A stretch of DNA of 64,000 bases from Cellulosimicrobium terreum (GTDB lineage Bacteria; Actinomycetota; Actinomycetes; Actinomycetales; Cellulomonadaceae), in assembly GCA_014803435.1 (NCBI GenBank), contig JACYFD010000007.1, positions 62,001 to 126,000 on the forward strand, written 5' to 3'. Positions within the stretch are counted from its first letter, which is position 1. Each line of letters starts with the position of its first letter. Position numbers and translations under genes: made by a program. This document shows, one piece after another, positions 36,320 through 45,138 of the stretch. The notes beneath the pieces were generated by a model that was not told the origin of the DNA, made no database searches, and was given only the letters and a program-made list of their open reading frames with translations.

Positions 36320-36828
36320 CGCAGGCACGCACCGGATGGTTCTCCCGGATCTTCGGCAACCGGCGGCCCAAGTCCGCGGAGTCGCTCCCGCGCGAGCGCG
36401 AGCTCCCGCGGGGCCTGACGATGCAGCGCATCGGCGACCACCTCACGCGTCGCGGGTACCACTTCCGCATCGACGACGACGGCGACATCACGGGCACCTG
36501 GGACGGGCACCGCTTCTGGTTCCTGCTGCTCGGCGAGCGCACCGAGATCCTCCAGGTCCGCGGCCGCTGGTCGACGACGCTGCCCGTGGAGTCGCGGCTC
36601 GCGACGCTGCAGGCCGTGAACGACTGGAACCGCGAGCGCATCTGGCCCAAGGTCTACGTGCGTGAGGAGGGCGGGCGGCTCGCGCTCTACGCGGAGGTGT
36701 CCGTGGACTTCGAGCACGGCGCGACGGACGACCAGCTCGCACAGATCGTCTCGTGCGGGCTGGGGACCGCGGTCCAGCTCTTCCAGGCGGTCGGCGCGCA
36801 GCTCCCTCCGGGCCTCGTCGAGGACTGA
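36316..36828 (+). CDS. YbjN domain-containing protein 2 (170 aa)
   Basis: Second YbjN-type protein, coupled to the first by a GTGA overlap. The domain RIGDHLTRRGYHFRIDDDGDITGTWDGHRFWFLLLG aligns directly with that of gene 1. The following phrases EILQVRGRWSTTL, NDWNRERIWPKVYVRE and DFEHGATDDQLAQIVSCGL are shared between the two. The pair therefore arose by tandem duplication and may form a heterodimer. The basic N-terminal tail differs from gene 1. Confidence 0.85.
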   Translation: MTQARTGWFSRIFGNRRPKSAESLPRERELPRGLTMQRIGDHLTRRGYHFRIDDDGDITGTWDGHRFWFLLLGERTEILQVRGRWSTTLPVESRLATLQAVNDWNRERIWPKVYVREEGGRLALYAEVSVDFEHGATDDQLAQIVSCGLGTAVQLFQAVGAQLPPGLVED

Positions 36829-36867
36829 GTCCCGCTGTCGAGTCCCGGGTCCCGCTAGCGGCGAGGC

Positions 36868-38499
36868 CTACCGCCGCAGCATCGGGAGCCCGAGCAGCAC
36901 CGGGCCCGACGCCGTGGGTGCGCCGTGCCCGTGCGCGTCGTCCCCGCCGCCGAGGCGGGCCCGCTCGCGTGCGACCCACGCGTCGCCCGACCTCGTGCGG
37001 CGCACGGCGAACGTCCCGCCGTCGAGCGCCGAGTCGGCGATCAGGTGGTAAGGGGCCGAGCGCGTGACCTCGACCGTGACGACGTCGCCCGGACGTGGGA
37101 GCCGCGCGTCCGGCAGGTCGGCCAGCCGCGGGTCGGCCGTGGGGTCGACGGACGCGTCGCCCGGAACCCCGGCGGCGACCCCGGCAGGAAGGGCGAGGTG
37201 GACGAGCCGGTTGTCGGGTGCTCGCCCGGTGAGGCGGTGCGTCGCACCGTCCTTGCGGCCCGCGCCGTCAGAGACGAGGACCTCTACCGTCCGGCCGACC
37301 TGACGAGCCGACTCCTCGCCGGCGATCCGCTCCTGGAGCACCTGCAGCCGCTCGAAGCGCTCCTGCACGACCTCCTTGGGGAGCTGGCCCTCCATCGTCG
37401 CGGCCGCGGTGCCGGGGCGCGGCGAGTACTGGAACGTGTAGGCGGACGCGAACCGGGACGCCTCGACGACGCGCATCGTCTCCGCGAAGTCCTCCTCGGT
37501 CTCCCCGGGGAACCCCACGATGATGTCGGTCGTGATCGCGGCGTCGGGCATGACGGCACGGACCCGGTCGAGGATGCCGAGGAACTTCTCCGACCTGTAC
37601 GAACGGCGCATCGCGCGCAGCACGCGGTCCGACCCGGACTGGAGCGGCATGTGGAGCTGCGGCATGACGTTCGGGGTCTGGGCCATCGCGGCGATCACGT
37701 CGTCCGTGAACGCGGCCGGGTGCGGCGAGGTGAAGCTCACACGCTCGAGCCCTTCCACGGTGCCGCAGGCCCGGAGCAGCTTCGCGAACGCGCCACGGTC
37801 CCCGAACTCGACGCCGTAGCTGTTGACGTTCTGGCCGAGCAGTGTGACCTCGATCGCGCCCGCGTCGACGAGGGCGCCCACCTCGGCGAGGACCTCGCCC
37901 GGGCGACGGTCGCGCTCCTTGCCGCGCAGGTGCGGCACGATGCAGAAGGTGCACGTGTTGTTGCAGCCGACGCTGATCGAGACCCAGCCGGCGTAGACCG
38001 ACTCCCGCTTGGTCGGCAGCGTCGACGGGAAGACCTGGAGCGACTCCGCGATCTCGACCTGCGCCGCCTCGTTGTGGCGCGCACGCTCGAGCAGCACGGG
38101 CAGGGCGTCGAGGTTGTGGGTCCCGAACACGACGTCCACCCAGGGCGCCTTGTCGACGATCGTCCCGCGGTCCTTCTGCGCCAGGCAGCCACCGACGGCG
38201 ATCTGCATGCCCGGTCGCTGCGACTTGACGGAGGCCAGCTGCCCCAGGTTGCCGTAGAGCCGTGTCGCCGCGTTCTCGCGGACGGCGCAGGTGTTGATGA
38301 CGACGACGTCCGCGCGGTTCGCCGCCTCGTCCTCGGCGCTCGCGCGGGCATAGCCGGCGTGCTCGAGCATCCCGGCCATGTGCTCGGAGTCGTGGACGTT
38401 CATCTGGCAGCCGAGGGTGCGCACGACGTACGTGCGCGGCTCGGCCGCGGTTGCGTCGGTGCCGGCGTGCGTGCTGGGGGCGGGGGCGATCGTGGACAT
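36868..38499 (-). CDS. miaB: tRNA-2-methylthio-N6-dimethylallyladenosine synthase MiaB (543 aa)
   Basis: Radical-SAM methylthiotransferase that converts i6A37 to ms2i6A37 in tRNA. Two iron-sulfur clusters are supported by Cys31, Cys71 and Cys105 in the N-terminal domain and Cys179, Cys183 and Cys186 ([10 protein letters not shown]) in the radical-SAM core. A TRAM domain follows, with about 75 extra C-terminal residues. ATG 38499 gives the most likely start. It is divergent from the glutamate transporter operon across about 100 bp, with a long region of inverted repeats between them. Confidence 0.96.
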   Translation of the reverse strand: MSTIAPAPSTHAGTDATAAEPRTYVVRTLGCQMNVHDSEHMAGMLEHAGYARASAEDEAANRADVVVINTCAVRENAATRLYGNLGQLASVKSQRPGMQIAVGGCLAQKDRGTIVDKAPWVDVVFGTHNLDALPVLLERARHNEAAQVEIAESLQVFPSTLPTKRESVYAGWVSISVGCNNTCTFCIVPHLRGKERDRRPGEVLAEVGALVDAGAIEVTLLGQNVNSYGVEFGDRGAFAKLLRACGTVEGLERVSFTSPHPAAFTDDVIAAMAQTPNVMPQLHMPLQSGSDRVLRAMRRSYRSEKFLGILDRVRAVMPDAAITTDIIVGFPGETEEDFAETMRVVEASRFASAYTFQYSPRPGTAAATMEGQLPKEVVQERFERLQVLQERIAGEESARQVGRTVEVLVSDGAGRKDGATHRLTGRAPDNRLVHLALPAGVAAGVPGDASVDPTADPRLADLPDARLPRPGDVVTVEVTRSAPYHLIADSALDGGTFAVRRTRSGDAWVARERARLGGGDDAHGHGAPTASGPVLLGLPMLRR

Positions 38500-38536
38500 C
38501 ACCGTCCAGGGTACGGCGCGCACGACGGCGTTACAG

Positions 38537-38582
38537 AACTGTTGCCTGGCTGTTGCGCGATTCGGTGGCGCCCGCAACAGTT
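38537..38582. promoter_or_regulatory. CTGTTGC repeat array/inverted repeat between miaB and the glutamate transporter
   Basis: A 9-bp perfect inverted repeat (AACTGTTGC at 38537-38545, GCAACAGTT at 38574-38582) flanks a further direct copy of CTGTTGC at 38550-38556. Three copies of the heptamer thus lie within 46 bp, in two orientations, 18 bp upstream of the gluA start. The geometry looks like a regulator binding region for the transporter. Confidence 0.55.
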
Positions 38583-38600
38583 GCCCCCTATGTTCGAAAA

Positions 38601-39422
38601 ATGGTCGATGACTCCCCCCTGCCGACGCACGACGACTCCCCGGAGGACGCGTTGACCGGTGCCGCGCCGTCGGAGGCCGAGCTCGGCGCCCCGCTCGTCG
38701 AGCTCGTCGACGTGAACAAGCACTTCGGCGAGCTGCACGTGCTCCAGGACATCAACCTCACCGTGCGCCGTGGCGAGGTCCTCGTGGTCATCGGGCCGTC
38801 GGGCTCCGGGAAGTCGACGCTGTGCCGGGCGATCAACCGGCTCGAGACGATCGACACCGGCGAGATCCGCATCGACGGGCAGCCCCTCCCCGAGGAGGGG
38901 CGCGACCTCGCGCGCCTGCGCGCCGACGTCGGCATGGTGTTCCAGTCGTTCAACCTCTTCGCCCACAAGACGATCCTCGACAACGTGACGCTGGGGCCCG
39001 TGAAGGTCCGTCGCGAGAAGTCCAAGGACGCGAAGGACCGCGCCCTCGCGCTGCTGGACCGGGTGGGTGTGAAGAACCAGGCGCAGAAGATGCCGGCACA
39101 GCTCTCCGGCGGGCAGCAGCAGCGCGTCGCCATCGCACGGGCGCTCGCGATGCAGCCGAAGGTCATGCTCTTCGACGAGCCCACGTCCGCGCTGGACCCC
39201 GAGATGATCAACGAGGTCCTCGACGTCATGGTCGCGCTCGCCAAGGAGGGCATGACCATGATCGTCGTCACCCACGAGATGGGCTTCGCTCGCAAGGCTG
39301 CGCACCGCGTCGTCTTCATGGCCGACGGGCAGATCGTCGAGGAGGCCCCACCGGAGGAGTTCTTCACCAATCCGCGCAGCGGCCGCGCCAAGGACTTCCT
39401 GTCGAAGATCCTGACCCACTGA
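38601..39422 (+). CDS. gluA: Glutamate/polar amino acid ABC transporter ATP-binding protein (273 aa)
   Basis: ATPase subunit of a polar-amino-acid importer. Walker [11 protein letters not shown]-loop VFQSFNLF, signature [17 protein letters not shown], Walker [14 protein letters not shown] and H-loop VTHEM are complete. The first about 30 residues, rich in Asp and Pro, extend beyond the usual start. I use ATG 38601, but no good ribosome-binding site is present, so leaderless translation or another start is possible. It is the first of four genes with order gluA-gluB-gluC-gluD, as in Corynebacterium. Confidence 0.9.
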   Translation: MVDDSPLPTHDDSPEDALTGAAPSEAELGAPLVELVDVNKHFGELHVLQDINLTVRRGEVLVVIGPSGSGKSTLCRAINRLETIDTGEIRIDGQPLPEEGRDLARLRADVGMVFQSFNLFAHKTILDNVTLGPVKVRREKSKDAKDRALALLDRVGVKNQAQKMPAQLSGGQQQRVAIARALAMQPKVMLFDEPTSALDPEMINEVLDVMVALAKEGMTMIVVTHEMGFARKAAHRVVFMADGQIVEEAPPEEFFTNPRSGRAKDFLSKILTH

Positions 39423-39468
39423 CCTACCGACCATCGTCGAGACGAACACCACACGAAGGGTTATCACG

Positions 39469-40320
39469 ATGCGAACGCGAACCACAGGGCTGATCGCCCT
39501 GGCAGCAGTGTCCGTCCTCGCCCTGAGCGCATGCGGGGGCGACGACACCGGCGGTGACGACGCCACCGGCACGGGCGACGGGGGTGGGGACACCATCACC
39601 ATCGGCATCAAGTTCGACCAGCCCGGCCTGGGCTTCAAGGACGGCGACACCTACACGGGCTTCGACGTCGACGTCGCGACGTACGTCGCCGAGAAGCTCG
39701 GGTACTCCGCGGACCAGATCGAGTGGACCGAGTCGCCGTCCGCGCAGCGCGAGACGCTCCTGTCGACCGGCCAGGTCGACATGATCTTCGCGACCTACTC
39801 GATCACCGACGAGCGCAAGGAGACGGTCGCGTTCGCCGGACCGTACTTCGTCGCCGGCCAGGACCTGCTCGTCGCCGAGGACAACACGGACATCACCGGT
39901 CCGGAGTCCCTCGAGGGCAAGAACCTGTGCTCGGTGACCGGCTCGACGTCGGCCCAGCGGATCAAGGACGAGTACGCCGCGGGCGTGAACCTCCTCGAGC
40001 AGCCCGGGTATGCCGAGTGCGTGACCGCGCTCGCGTCCGGCCAGGTCGACGCGGTGACCACCGACGACATCATCCTCGCCGGCCTCGCCGCCCAGCCCGC
40101 CAACGCGGGCAAGGTCAAGGTCGTCGGTGCACCGTTCTCGACGGAGCGCTACGGCGTCGGCATCCCGCAGGACAGCGACCGCTGCGAGGACATCAACGCG
40201 GCGATCGAGGAGATGTTCGAGGACGGCTCGTGGCAGGAGGCCATCGACTCGAACACCGAGGGGACGGGCTACACGCCGAACGCGAGCGAGAACCCGCCGA
40301 CGGTCGACGCCTGCGCGTGA
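39469..40320 (+). CDS. gluB: Glutamate-binding lipoprotein (283 aa)
   Basis: Periplasmic-type solute-binding lipoprotein that delivers ligand to GluC/GluD. The signal peptide has a lipobox LSAC with Cys22, then a Gly/Asp-rich linker. The class 3 binding-protein fold is recognisable from FDQPGLGFKDGDTYTGFDVDVATYVAEKLGY and MIFATYSITDERKETVAFAGPYF. Ligand identity as glutamate is inferred from operon similarity; aspartate or glutamine cannot be excluded. AAGGG stands about 9 nt upstream of ATG 39469. Confidence 0.9.
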   Translation: MRTRTTGLIALAAVSVLALSACGGDDTGGDDATGTGDGGGDTITIGIKFDQPGLGFKDGDTYTGFDVDVATYVAEKLGYSADQIEWTESPSAQRETLLSTGQVDMIFATYSITDERKETVAFAGPYFVAGQDLLVAEDNTDITGPESLEGKNLCSVTGSTSAQRIKDEYAAGVNLLEQPGYAECVTALASGQVDAVTTDDIILAGLAAQPANAGKVKVVGAPFSTERYGVGIPQDSDRCEDINAAIEEMFEDGSWQEAIDSNTEGTGYTPNASENPPTVDACA

Positions 40321-40327
40321 CGGTGAC

Positions 40328-40357
40328 GCGGCGCGGCCCCGACCGGGGTCGCGCCGC
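40328..40357 (+). terminator. Intercistronic stem-loop after gluB
   Basis: An 8-bp outer stem GCGGCGCG/CGCGCCGC continues through a G-U pair and a CCCC/GGGG inner stem to a 4-nt loop GACC. It starts 7 bp after the gluB stop. Such hairpins stabilise the binding-protein mRNA and lower permease expression. It is followed by 76 bp before gluC. Confidence 0.75.
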
Positions 40358-40433
40358 GCACTGCGTCGGAACGACCATCCCTGCGGTACGCCCCCACGGG
40401 CCGCACCGCACCGTACCGAAGGGGTGATCCCGG

Positions 40434-41123
40434 GTGGGTGACTACCTCTCCCAGTTCGCCACGCTCTTCGAGAGCTACGACGTGCTCGGCGCGTTCTGGG
40501 TCAACATCCAGCTCACGTTCTGGGCGGCGATCCTCGCCGTCCTGATCGGCACCGTCCTCGCACTCATGCGCATCTCGCCCGTGCCGAGCCTCCAGTGGGC
40601 AGGAGCGACCTATGTGACGCTCCTGCGGAACACGCCGCTGACGATCATCCTCGTCGCGATGACCCTCGTGGTCTGGGGCCAGCTCAAGATCACCCTGTCC
40701 GACGACTTCGCGACCAACTTCTTCCGGCTCGCGGTGGTCGGTCTCGCGATCTATCACGCGGCGTTCGTGTGCGAGGCGATCCGCAGCGGCGTGAACACCG
40801 TCCCCCTGGGCCAGGCCGAGGCCGCCCGGGCGATCGGGCTGTCGTTCCTGCCCGCGGCGCGGATCGTGATCCTCCCCCAGGCCTTCCGTGGCGCCATCGC
40901 TCCCCTGGGCAACACCCTCATCGCCCTCCTCAAGAACTCCACCGTCGCCGCCGCGGCAAGCGTCTCGACCGAGACCTCGAGCCTCATGAAGACGATGATC
41001 GAGTTCAACTCGAGCTACATCTACGCGATCTTCATGACCTTCGCCGTCGGGTACGTGATCCTCGTGATCCCGATCGGCCTGGCGACCACCACCCTCTCGC
41101 GCAGACTGGCGGTACGTCGATGA
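40434..41123 (+). CDS. gluC: Glutamate ABC transporter permease GluC (229 aa)
   Basis: Inner-membrane permease subunit with about five hydrophobic segments. The EAA loop that contacts the ATPase is around 135-150 (QAEAARAIGLSFLPAARIVILPQAF). The GTG start 40434 has GAAGGGGTGATCCCGG upstream. It overlaps gluD by four bases (ATGA), indicating translational coupling of the two permeases. Confidence 0.93.
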   Translation: MGDYLSQFATLFESYDVLGAFWVNIQLTFWAAILAVLIGTVLALMRISPVPSLQWAGATYVTLLRNTPLTIILVAMTLVVWGQLKITLSDDFATNFFRLAVVGLAIYHAAFVCEAIRSGVNTVPLGQAEAARAIGLSFLPAARIVILPQAFRGAIAPLGNTLIALLKNSTVAAAASVSTETSSLMKTMIEFNSSYIYAIFMTFAVGYVILVIPIGLATTTLSRRLAVRR

Positions 41124-42094
41124 GCGCCCAGCAGTCCGTCCTGTTCGACGCCCCCGGGCCCCGCGGTCGCCGCGCGATCATCGTGGGCAACATCGTCGGC
41201 GCGATCGTCGTCGCCGGCATCGCCGCCCTCGTGCTCCTCCAGCTCGCCCGCATGGGCCAGCTCACCTGGGAGAAGTGGCAGCCCATCTTCACGGCCGACG
41301 CGTGGCAGAACTTCTTCCTGCCCGGGCTCGTGGACACCCTGCGTGCGGCAGGTCTCGCCATCGTCGGGGCGGTGCTGTTCGGCCTCCTGTTCGGCATCGG
41401 CCGGCTGTCCGTCGTCAAGCCGCTCCGCTGGCTGTCGTCGATCATCGTCGAGTTCTTCCGGGCCGTCCCGGTCCTGATCATGATGATCTTCTTCTGGATG
41501 CTGTTCTCCGCGGTCCTGAGGATCCCCGACTCGTCGTTCTACGCGGTCGTCCTCGCCCTGATCCTGTACAACGGGTCGGTCGTCGCCGAGCTCATCCGGT
41601 CCGGCGTCCACGGGCTGCCCGGCGGCCAGCGCGAGGCCGGGCTCGCGGTCGGGCTCACGCGCGGCCAGTCGCTCCGGTCGGTCGAGGTCCCGCAGGCCCT
41701 CATCGCGATGCTGCCGGCCCTGGTCTCCCAGCTCGTCGTCGTGCTCAAGGACTCCGCGCTCGGCGCGATCATCCTGTACACCGAGCTGCTGCAGGAGTCG
41801 CGCCGCCTCGGCGCCGCGTACGGCAATATCCTCCAGGCCCTCTTCGTCGCCGCGGTGCTGTTCATCGTGATGAACTACCTGCTCTCCCGGCTGGCGGAGC
41901 TCATGGCGCGCCGGCTGCGCGGCCGGACCGCCGGACCGGTCCGTGCGGGCGCACCGAGCATCGTCGCAGGAGGCGCCGGGGCGGCCGAGCCTACGCTTGA
42001 GGTGTCCGGCGTCGCCACCGGATTGCCCACCTGGGACGTCGAGGACCGGGAGGACCTCCCCGACCTCGGTGACTCCGACCGCGACAGGCGCTGA
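41120..42094 (+). CDS. gluD: Glutamate ABC transporter permease GluD (324 aa)
   Basis: Second permease subunit. The N-terminal transmembrane helix is near 25-43, followed by four or five more to about residue 260. The EAA-type loop is REAGLAVGLTRGQSLRSVEVPQAL. The 60-residue hydrophilic, acidic C-terminal tail is longer than in GluC. The stop is followed within a few bases by a weak 6-bp inverted repeat at 42093-42114. The operon therefore ends before recX, which is on the opposite strand. Confidence 0.92.
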   Translation: MSAQQSVLFDAPGPRGRRAIIVGNIVGAIVVAGIAALVLLQLARMGQLTWEKWQPIFTADAWQNFFLPGLVDTLRAAGLAIVGAVLFGLLFGIGRLSVVKPLRWLSSIIVEFFRAVPVLIMMIFFWMLFSAVLRIPDSSFYAVVLALILYNGSVVAELIRSGVHGLPGGQREAGLAVGLTRGQSLRSVEVPQALIAMLPALVSQLVVVLKDSALGAIILYTELLQESRRLGAAYGNILQALFVAAVLFIVMNYLLSRLAELMARRLRGRTAGPVRAGAPSIVAGGAGAAEPTLEVSGVATGLPTWDVEDREDLPDLGDSDRDRR

Positions 42095-42148
42095 GGCCGC
42101 CGGCACCGGGCCTCGGGCGCCAGGTCTGCACGAGTCAGGCCAGGCGCG

Positions 42149-42808
42149 TCAGGTCTCGGCTGGACCGCCGACGTCCGACTCGCGTTCGAGCTCGCGTTCG
42201 AGCTCGCGTTCGAGCTCGCGATTGACCAGCTCGAATGCGAGGCCCGGCGGGTAGCCCTTGCGTGCGAGGGCACCGACGACACGCCGGATCCGCACGTCGC
42301 GGTCGAGGCCGACCGTCCGGCGCAGACGGGCGCGCGCGAGGTCACGCGCCGCGTCCGCCTCCGAGTCGTCGTCGACCTGCTCGAGCGCGGCGGCGGAGAT
42401 CTCCGCGTCGAGCCCACGCCGGCGCAGCTCCATCGCGATCGCCCGCCGCGCAAGCCCACGCTCACCGTGCCGGGTCCGTACGAGCATCTCCGCATACGCG
42501 GCGTCGTCGACCAGCCCGACGTCCTCGAGACGGTCGAGCAGCGGGACGACGACGTGCTCCGGGTAGCCCTTGCGCGCGAGCGACTGCGCGAGCTCGCTGC
42601 GGCTCTTGGGTGCGGCGGTCAGTGAGCGCAGCACGGCCTCACGCGCCCGCTCGCCCAGCTCGGCGTCGGAGAGCTCGCCGTTCGCGATGCGCTCGGAGAG
42701 AGACGGGCGCGAGCGCCGCGCGGACCCTTCGCCCGCGCGACGCTCGGAACCGGTCATCGCGCCGTCCGTGTCGACCTCACGCCCGGCGCCGGTATCGGGC
42801 TGCCTCAC
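42149..42808 (-). CDS. recX: Regulatory protein RecX (219 aa)
   Basis: Helical inhibitor of RecA filament growth, encoded after recA as usual. The tandem three-helix repeats are visible: LRSLTAAPKSRSELAQSLARKGYPEHVVVPLLDRLEDVGLVDDAAYAEMLVRTR, then the second block with RGLDAEISAAALEQVDDD. I use GTG 42808, which starts inside the recA stop region; ATG 42757 would remove 17 residues and is equally possible. The C-terminus has an Arg-Glu-Leu repeat (RELERELERELER) encoded by a 12-bp tandem repeat. Confidence 0.93.
   Translation of the reverse strand: MRQPDTGAGREVDTDGAMTGSERRAGEGSARRSRPSLSERIANGELSDAELGERAREAVLRSLTAAPKSRSELAQSLARKGYPEHVVVPLLDRLEDVGLVDDAAYAEMLVRTRHGERGLARRAIAMELRRRGLDAEISAAALEQVDDDSEADAARDLARARLRRTVGLDRDVRIRRVVGALARKGYPPGLAFELVNRELERELERELERESDVGGPAET
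42181..42216 (-). repeat. Three 12-bp tandem repeats in recX
   Basis: CGCGTTCGAGCT occurs three times without interruption in the 3' end of recX and encodes ELER-type repeats at the C-terminus. In-frame gain or loss of copies would vary the C-terminal tail by four residues each. Confidence 0.9.
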
Positions 42809-42810
42809 CG

Positions 42811-43929
42811 TCAGAACGGCGACTTCTTGCCCTTGGCCGCCGCAGGACCGGCCTTGACCGGCACGGCCGGAGCCGCGCCGGCATCGGCGATCACCGGCAC
42901 GCCGGCAGCCGGGTCGGCAGGAGCGTCGACCTTCGGGCCGACGCCGAGCTTCTCCTTGATCTTCTTCTCGAGCTCGTTCGCGAGGTCCGGGTTGTCGCGC
43001 AGGAACGAGCGCGCGTTCTCCTTGCCCTGGCCGAGCTGGTCGCCGCCGTAGGTGAACCACGATCCGGACTTGCGCACGAACCCGTGCTCGACGCCCATGT
43101 CGATGAGTCCACCCTCACGGGAGATGCCGACCCCGTAGAGGATGTCGAACTCGGCCTGCTTGAACGGCGGGGCCATCTTGTTCTTGACGACCTTGACGCG
43201 TGTGCGGTTGCCGACCGCGTCGGTCCCCTCCTTGAGGGTCTCGATGCGGCGGATGTCGAGACGGACCGAGGCGTAGAACTTCAGGGCCTTGCCACCGGTC
43301 GTCGTCTCGGGTGACCCGAAGAACACGCCGATCTTCTCGCGCAGCTGGTTGATGAAGATCGCCGTGGTGCCCGACGTGCTGAGCGCACCGGTGATCTTGC
43401 GCAGCGCCTGCGACATGAGCCGGGCCTGCAGGCCGACGTGGCTGTCGCCCATCTCGCCCTCGATCTCGGCCTTGGGCACGAGCGCGGCGACGGAGTCGAT
43501 GACGATGATGTCGAGCGCACCGGAGCGGATGAGCATGTCCATGATCTCGAGCGCCTGCTCACCGGTGTCCGGCTGCGAGACGAGCAGCGCGTCGGTGTCG
43601 ACACCGAGCTTCTTCGCATAGTCCGGGTCCAGGGCGTGCTCGGCGTCGATGAACGCCGCGATGCCGCCCGCGCGCTGCGCGCTCGCGACCGCGTGGAGCG
43701 CGACGGTCGTCTTGCCGGAGGACTCGGGGCCGTAGACCTCGACCACGCGTCCGCGCGGCAGGCCACCGATGCCGAGGGCGATGTCGAGCGCGATCGACCC
43801 GGTGGGGATCACGTCGACGGGGGCACGACCTTCCTCCCCGAGGCGCATCACGGAGCCCTTGCCGAAGTTGCGGTCGATCTGGGCGAGGGCTGCCTCGAGC
43901 GCCTTCTCGCGGTCTGCGGGTGCGGGCAT
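42811..43929 (-). CDS. recA: Recombinase A (372 aa)
   Basis: Forms ATP-dependent filaments on single-stranded DNA, catalyses strand exchange and triggers LexA cleavage. The Walker A is GPESSGKTT (67-75), and the L1/L2 regions and core are complete. The final 30 residues are an Ala/Pro/Gly-rich tail ending KGKKSPF. It is coupled to recX within the same operon. A LexA box at 44194-44209 is 264 bp upstream of its ATG. Confidence 0.98.
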   Translation of the reverse strand: MPAPADREKALEAALAQIDRNFGKGSVMRLGEEGRAPVDVIPTGSIALDIALGIGGLPRGRVVEVYGPESSGKTTVALHAVASAQRAGGIAAFIDAEHALDPDYAKKLGVDTDALLVSQPDTGEQALEIMDMLIRSGALDIIVIDSVAALVPKAEIEGEMGDSHVGLQARLMSQALRKITGALSTSGTTAIFINQLREKIGVFFGSPETTTGGKALKFYASVRLDIRRIETLKEGTDAVGNRTRVKVVKNKMAPPFKQAEFDILYGVGISREGGLIDMGVEHGFVRKSGSWFTYGGDQLGQGKENARSFLRDNPDLANELEKKIKEKLGVGPKVDAPADPAAGVPVIADAGAAPAVPVKAGPAAAKGKKSPF

Positions 43930-44277
43930 GTCGTCACCTTCGTGGACGGGGCGCCGGGGTGGGCGCCGGGCTGCGGTCGGTGGGGCCGTTGCCCCGACCG
44001 GTGTGAGGTCGCTTGTCTTCGTGCGTCTGTGGTCGTTCCGGTCTGTTCTGGAGATCCGAACCGACGGTGCCGAATCTACGGGCAGCCACCGACACGCTCC
44101 GCCGGCGACCCGTGAACCTGTGGACGGACGGGCCGACCGGTCACCTCAGGGGTGCCGTCCGGAACCGTCGTGGCCACCTGTGCACAACCCTAGCCGAACA
44201 CCTGTTCGATTCCGGACGGTCCTCGGCGTGTCGCACCGGGTTCTCGTCGAGCCCGGCGTCCGCGCGCGACCGCGACG
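43930..44277 (-). other. recA 5' region, 348 bp without a gene
   Basis: The interval between recA and the metallo-hydrolase stop carries the LexA box at 44194-44209 at its far end and a GC-rich inverted repeat at 43974-44000 close to recA. Both flanking genes read leftward, so the whole interval serves recA. Transcription from near the LexA box would leave a leader of about 230 nt. I see no second box closer to recA and no small gene with a credible ribosome-binding site. Confidence 0.7.
44194..44209 (-). promoter_or_regulatory. LexA box upstream of recA
   Basis: CCGAACACCTGTTCGA has one mismatch at the first base relative to TCGAAC-N4-GTTCGA. It is the only box in the recA 5' region and lies 264 bp from the start codon, which is further than usual. 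Confidence 0.88.
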
Positions 44278-45138
44278 TCAGGGCCCCGACCACGACTCCC
44301 CCGGCCGCAGCACCACGGCCTGCGTCCCGGGCGCCTCGCGCCGCACCGCGGCCTCGAACGCGGCTCCCGCGTGGTCCATCCACCCGCGCGGGACGTGCTG
44401 CCCACCCGGCGCGTGCAGCGTGCCCCAGTGCACCGGGATCGCGACCCGCACCCCGACCTCCGCGCACACGCGCGCCGCCTCGGCCGGACCCAGGTGCCCG
44501 CCGGACAACCGCGGCCCCCATCCCGAGACCGGGACGAGCGCGACGTCGACCCGCCCGCCGGCGCGCTCGGCGAGGTGCGCCATCCCCGGGAAGTGCTCGG
44601 TGTCGCCCACCGCCCAGAGGGTCGTGGCGTCAGCCGTGGTACCGCCCGGTCCGGGAGGGCGGACACGGACGAGGTGCCCGACCGCGGCGTTCGGCCGGTG
44701 CGGCATCGGCCGGTGTCCGTGGACGGCGGGCGCGAGCCGCACCTGCACCGCCGCTTCGGGCCATCCGGCCTCCTCGGCGCCGGCGGTTCCGACGGGTCCG
44801 CCGGAACGCGGCTGCACGGCGTGCCACCCGTCGCCGAGCCCGACGCCGCGGATCCCCCGCGCCCGCAGCCAGCGCGCGTTCGCGGGGGCGGTGAGCACCG
44901 GCACGTCGCCGAGCAGCCGCAGCGAGCCCGGCTCCGCGTGGTCGTGGTGCAGGTGCGACAGCAGCGCCGCGTCCGCCCCGCGCCAGGCCGGCTCGGCCGG
45001 GATCGCGCCGCGTCGCCGCAGGAGCCCGGCATGGCGCCGCAGGAGGGGGTCGGTGATCAGCCGCACGCCGCCCGCGTCGACCACCACCGTCGAGTGGCCC
45101 AACCACGTGACTCGCACGCCGACCCCTGCCTCCGTCAC
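44278..45138 (-). CDS. UlaG-like metallo-beta-lactamase-fold hydrolase (286 aa)
   Basis: MBL-fold hydrolase with the zinc motif SHLHHDHAEPGS (HxHxDH) after VRLITDPLL, and VGDTEHFPG and PVHWGTLHAPG carrying further ligands. Such proteins are often phosphodiesterases or lactonases of unknown substrate. The GTG start 45138 overlaps the stop of the membrane phosphatase-like gene (GTGA), so the two are translationally coupled and may act together. A longer in-frame start upstream would run inside that gene and is not used. Confidence 0.88.
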   Translation of the reverse strand: MTEAGVGVRVTWLGHSTVVVDAGGVRLITDPLLRRHAGLLRRRGAIPAEPAWRGADAALLSHLHHDHAEPGSLRLLGDVPVLTAPANARWLRARGIRGVGLGDGWHAVQPRSGGPVGTAGAEEAGWPEAAVQVRLAPAVHGHRPMPHRPNAAVGHLVRVRPPGPGGTTADATTLWAVGDTEHFPGMAHLAERAGGRVDVALVPVSGWGPRLSGGHLGPAEAARVCAEVGVRVAIPVHWGTLHAPGGQHVPRGWMDHAGAAFEAAVRREAPGTQAVVLRPGESWSGP

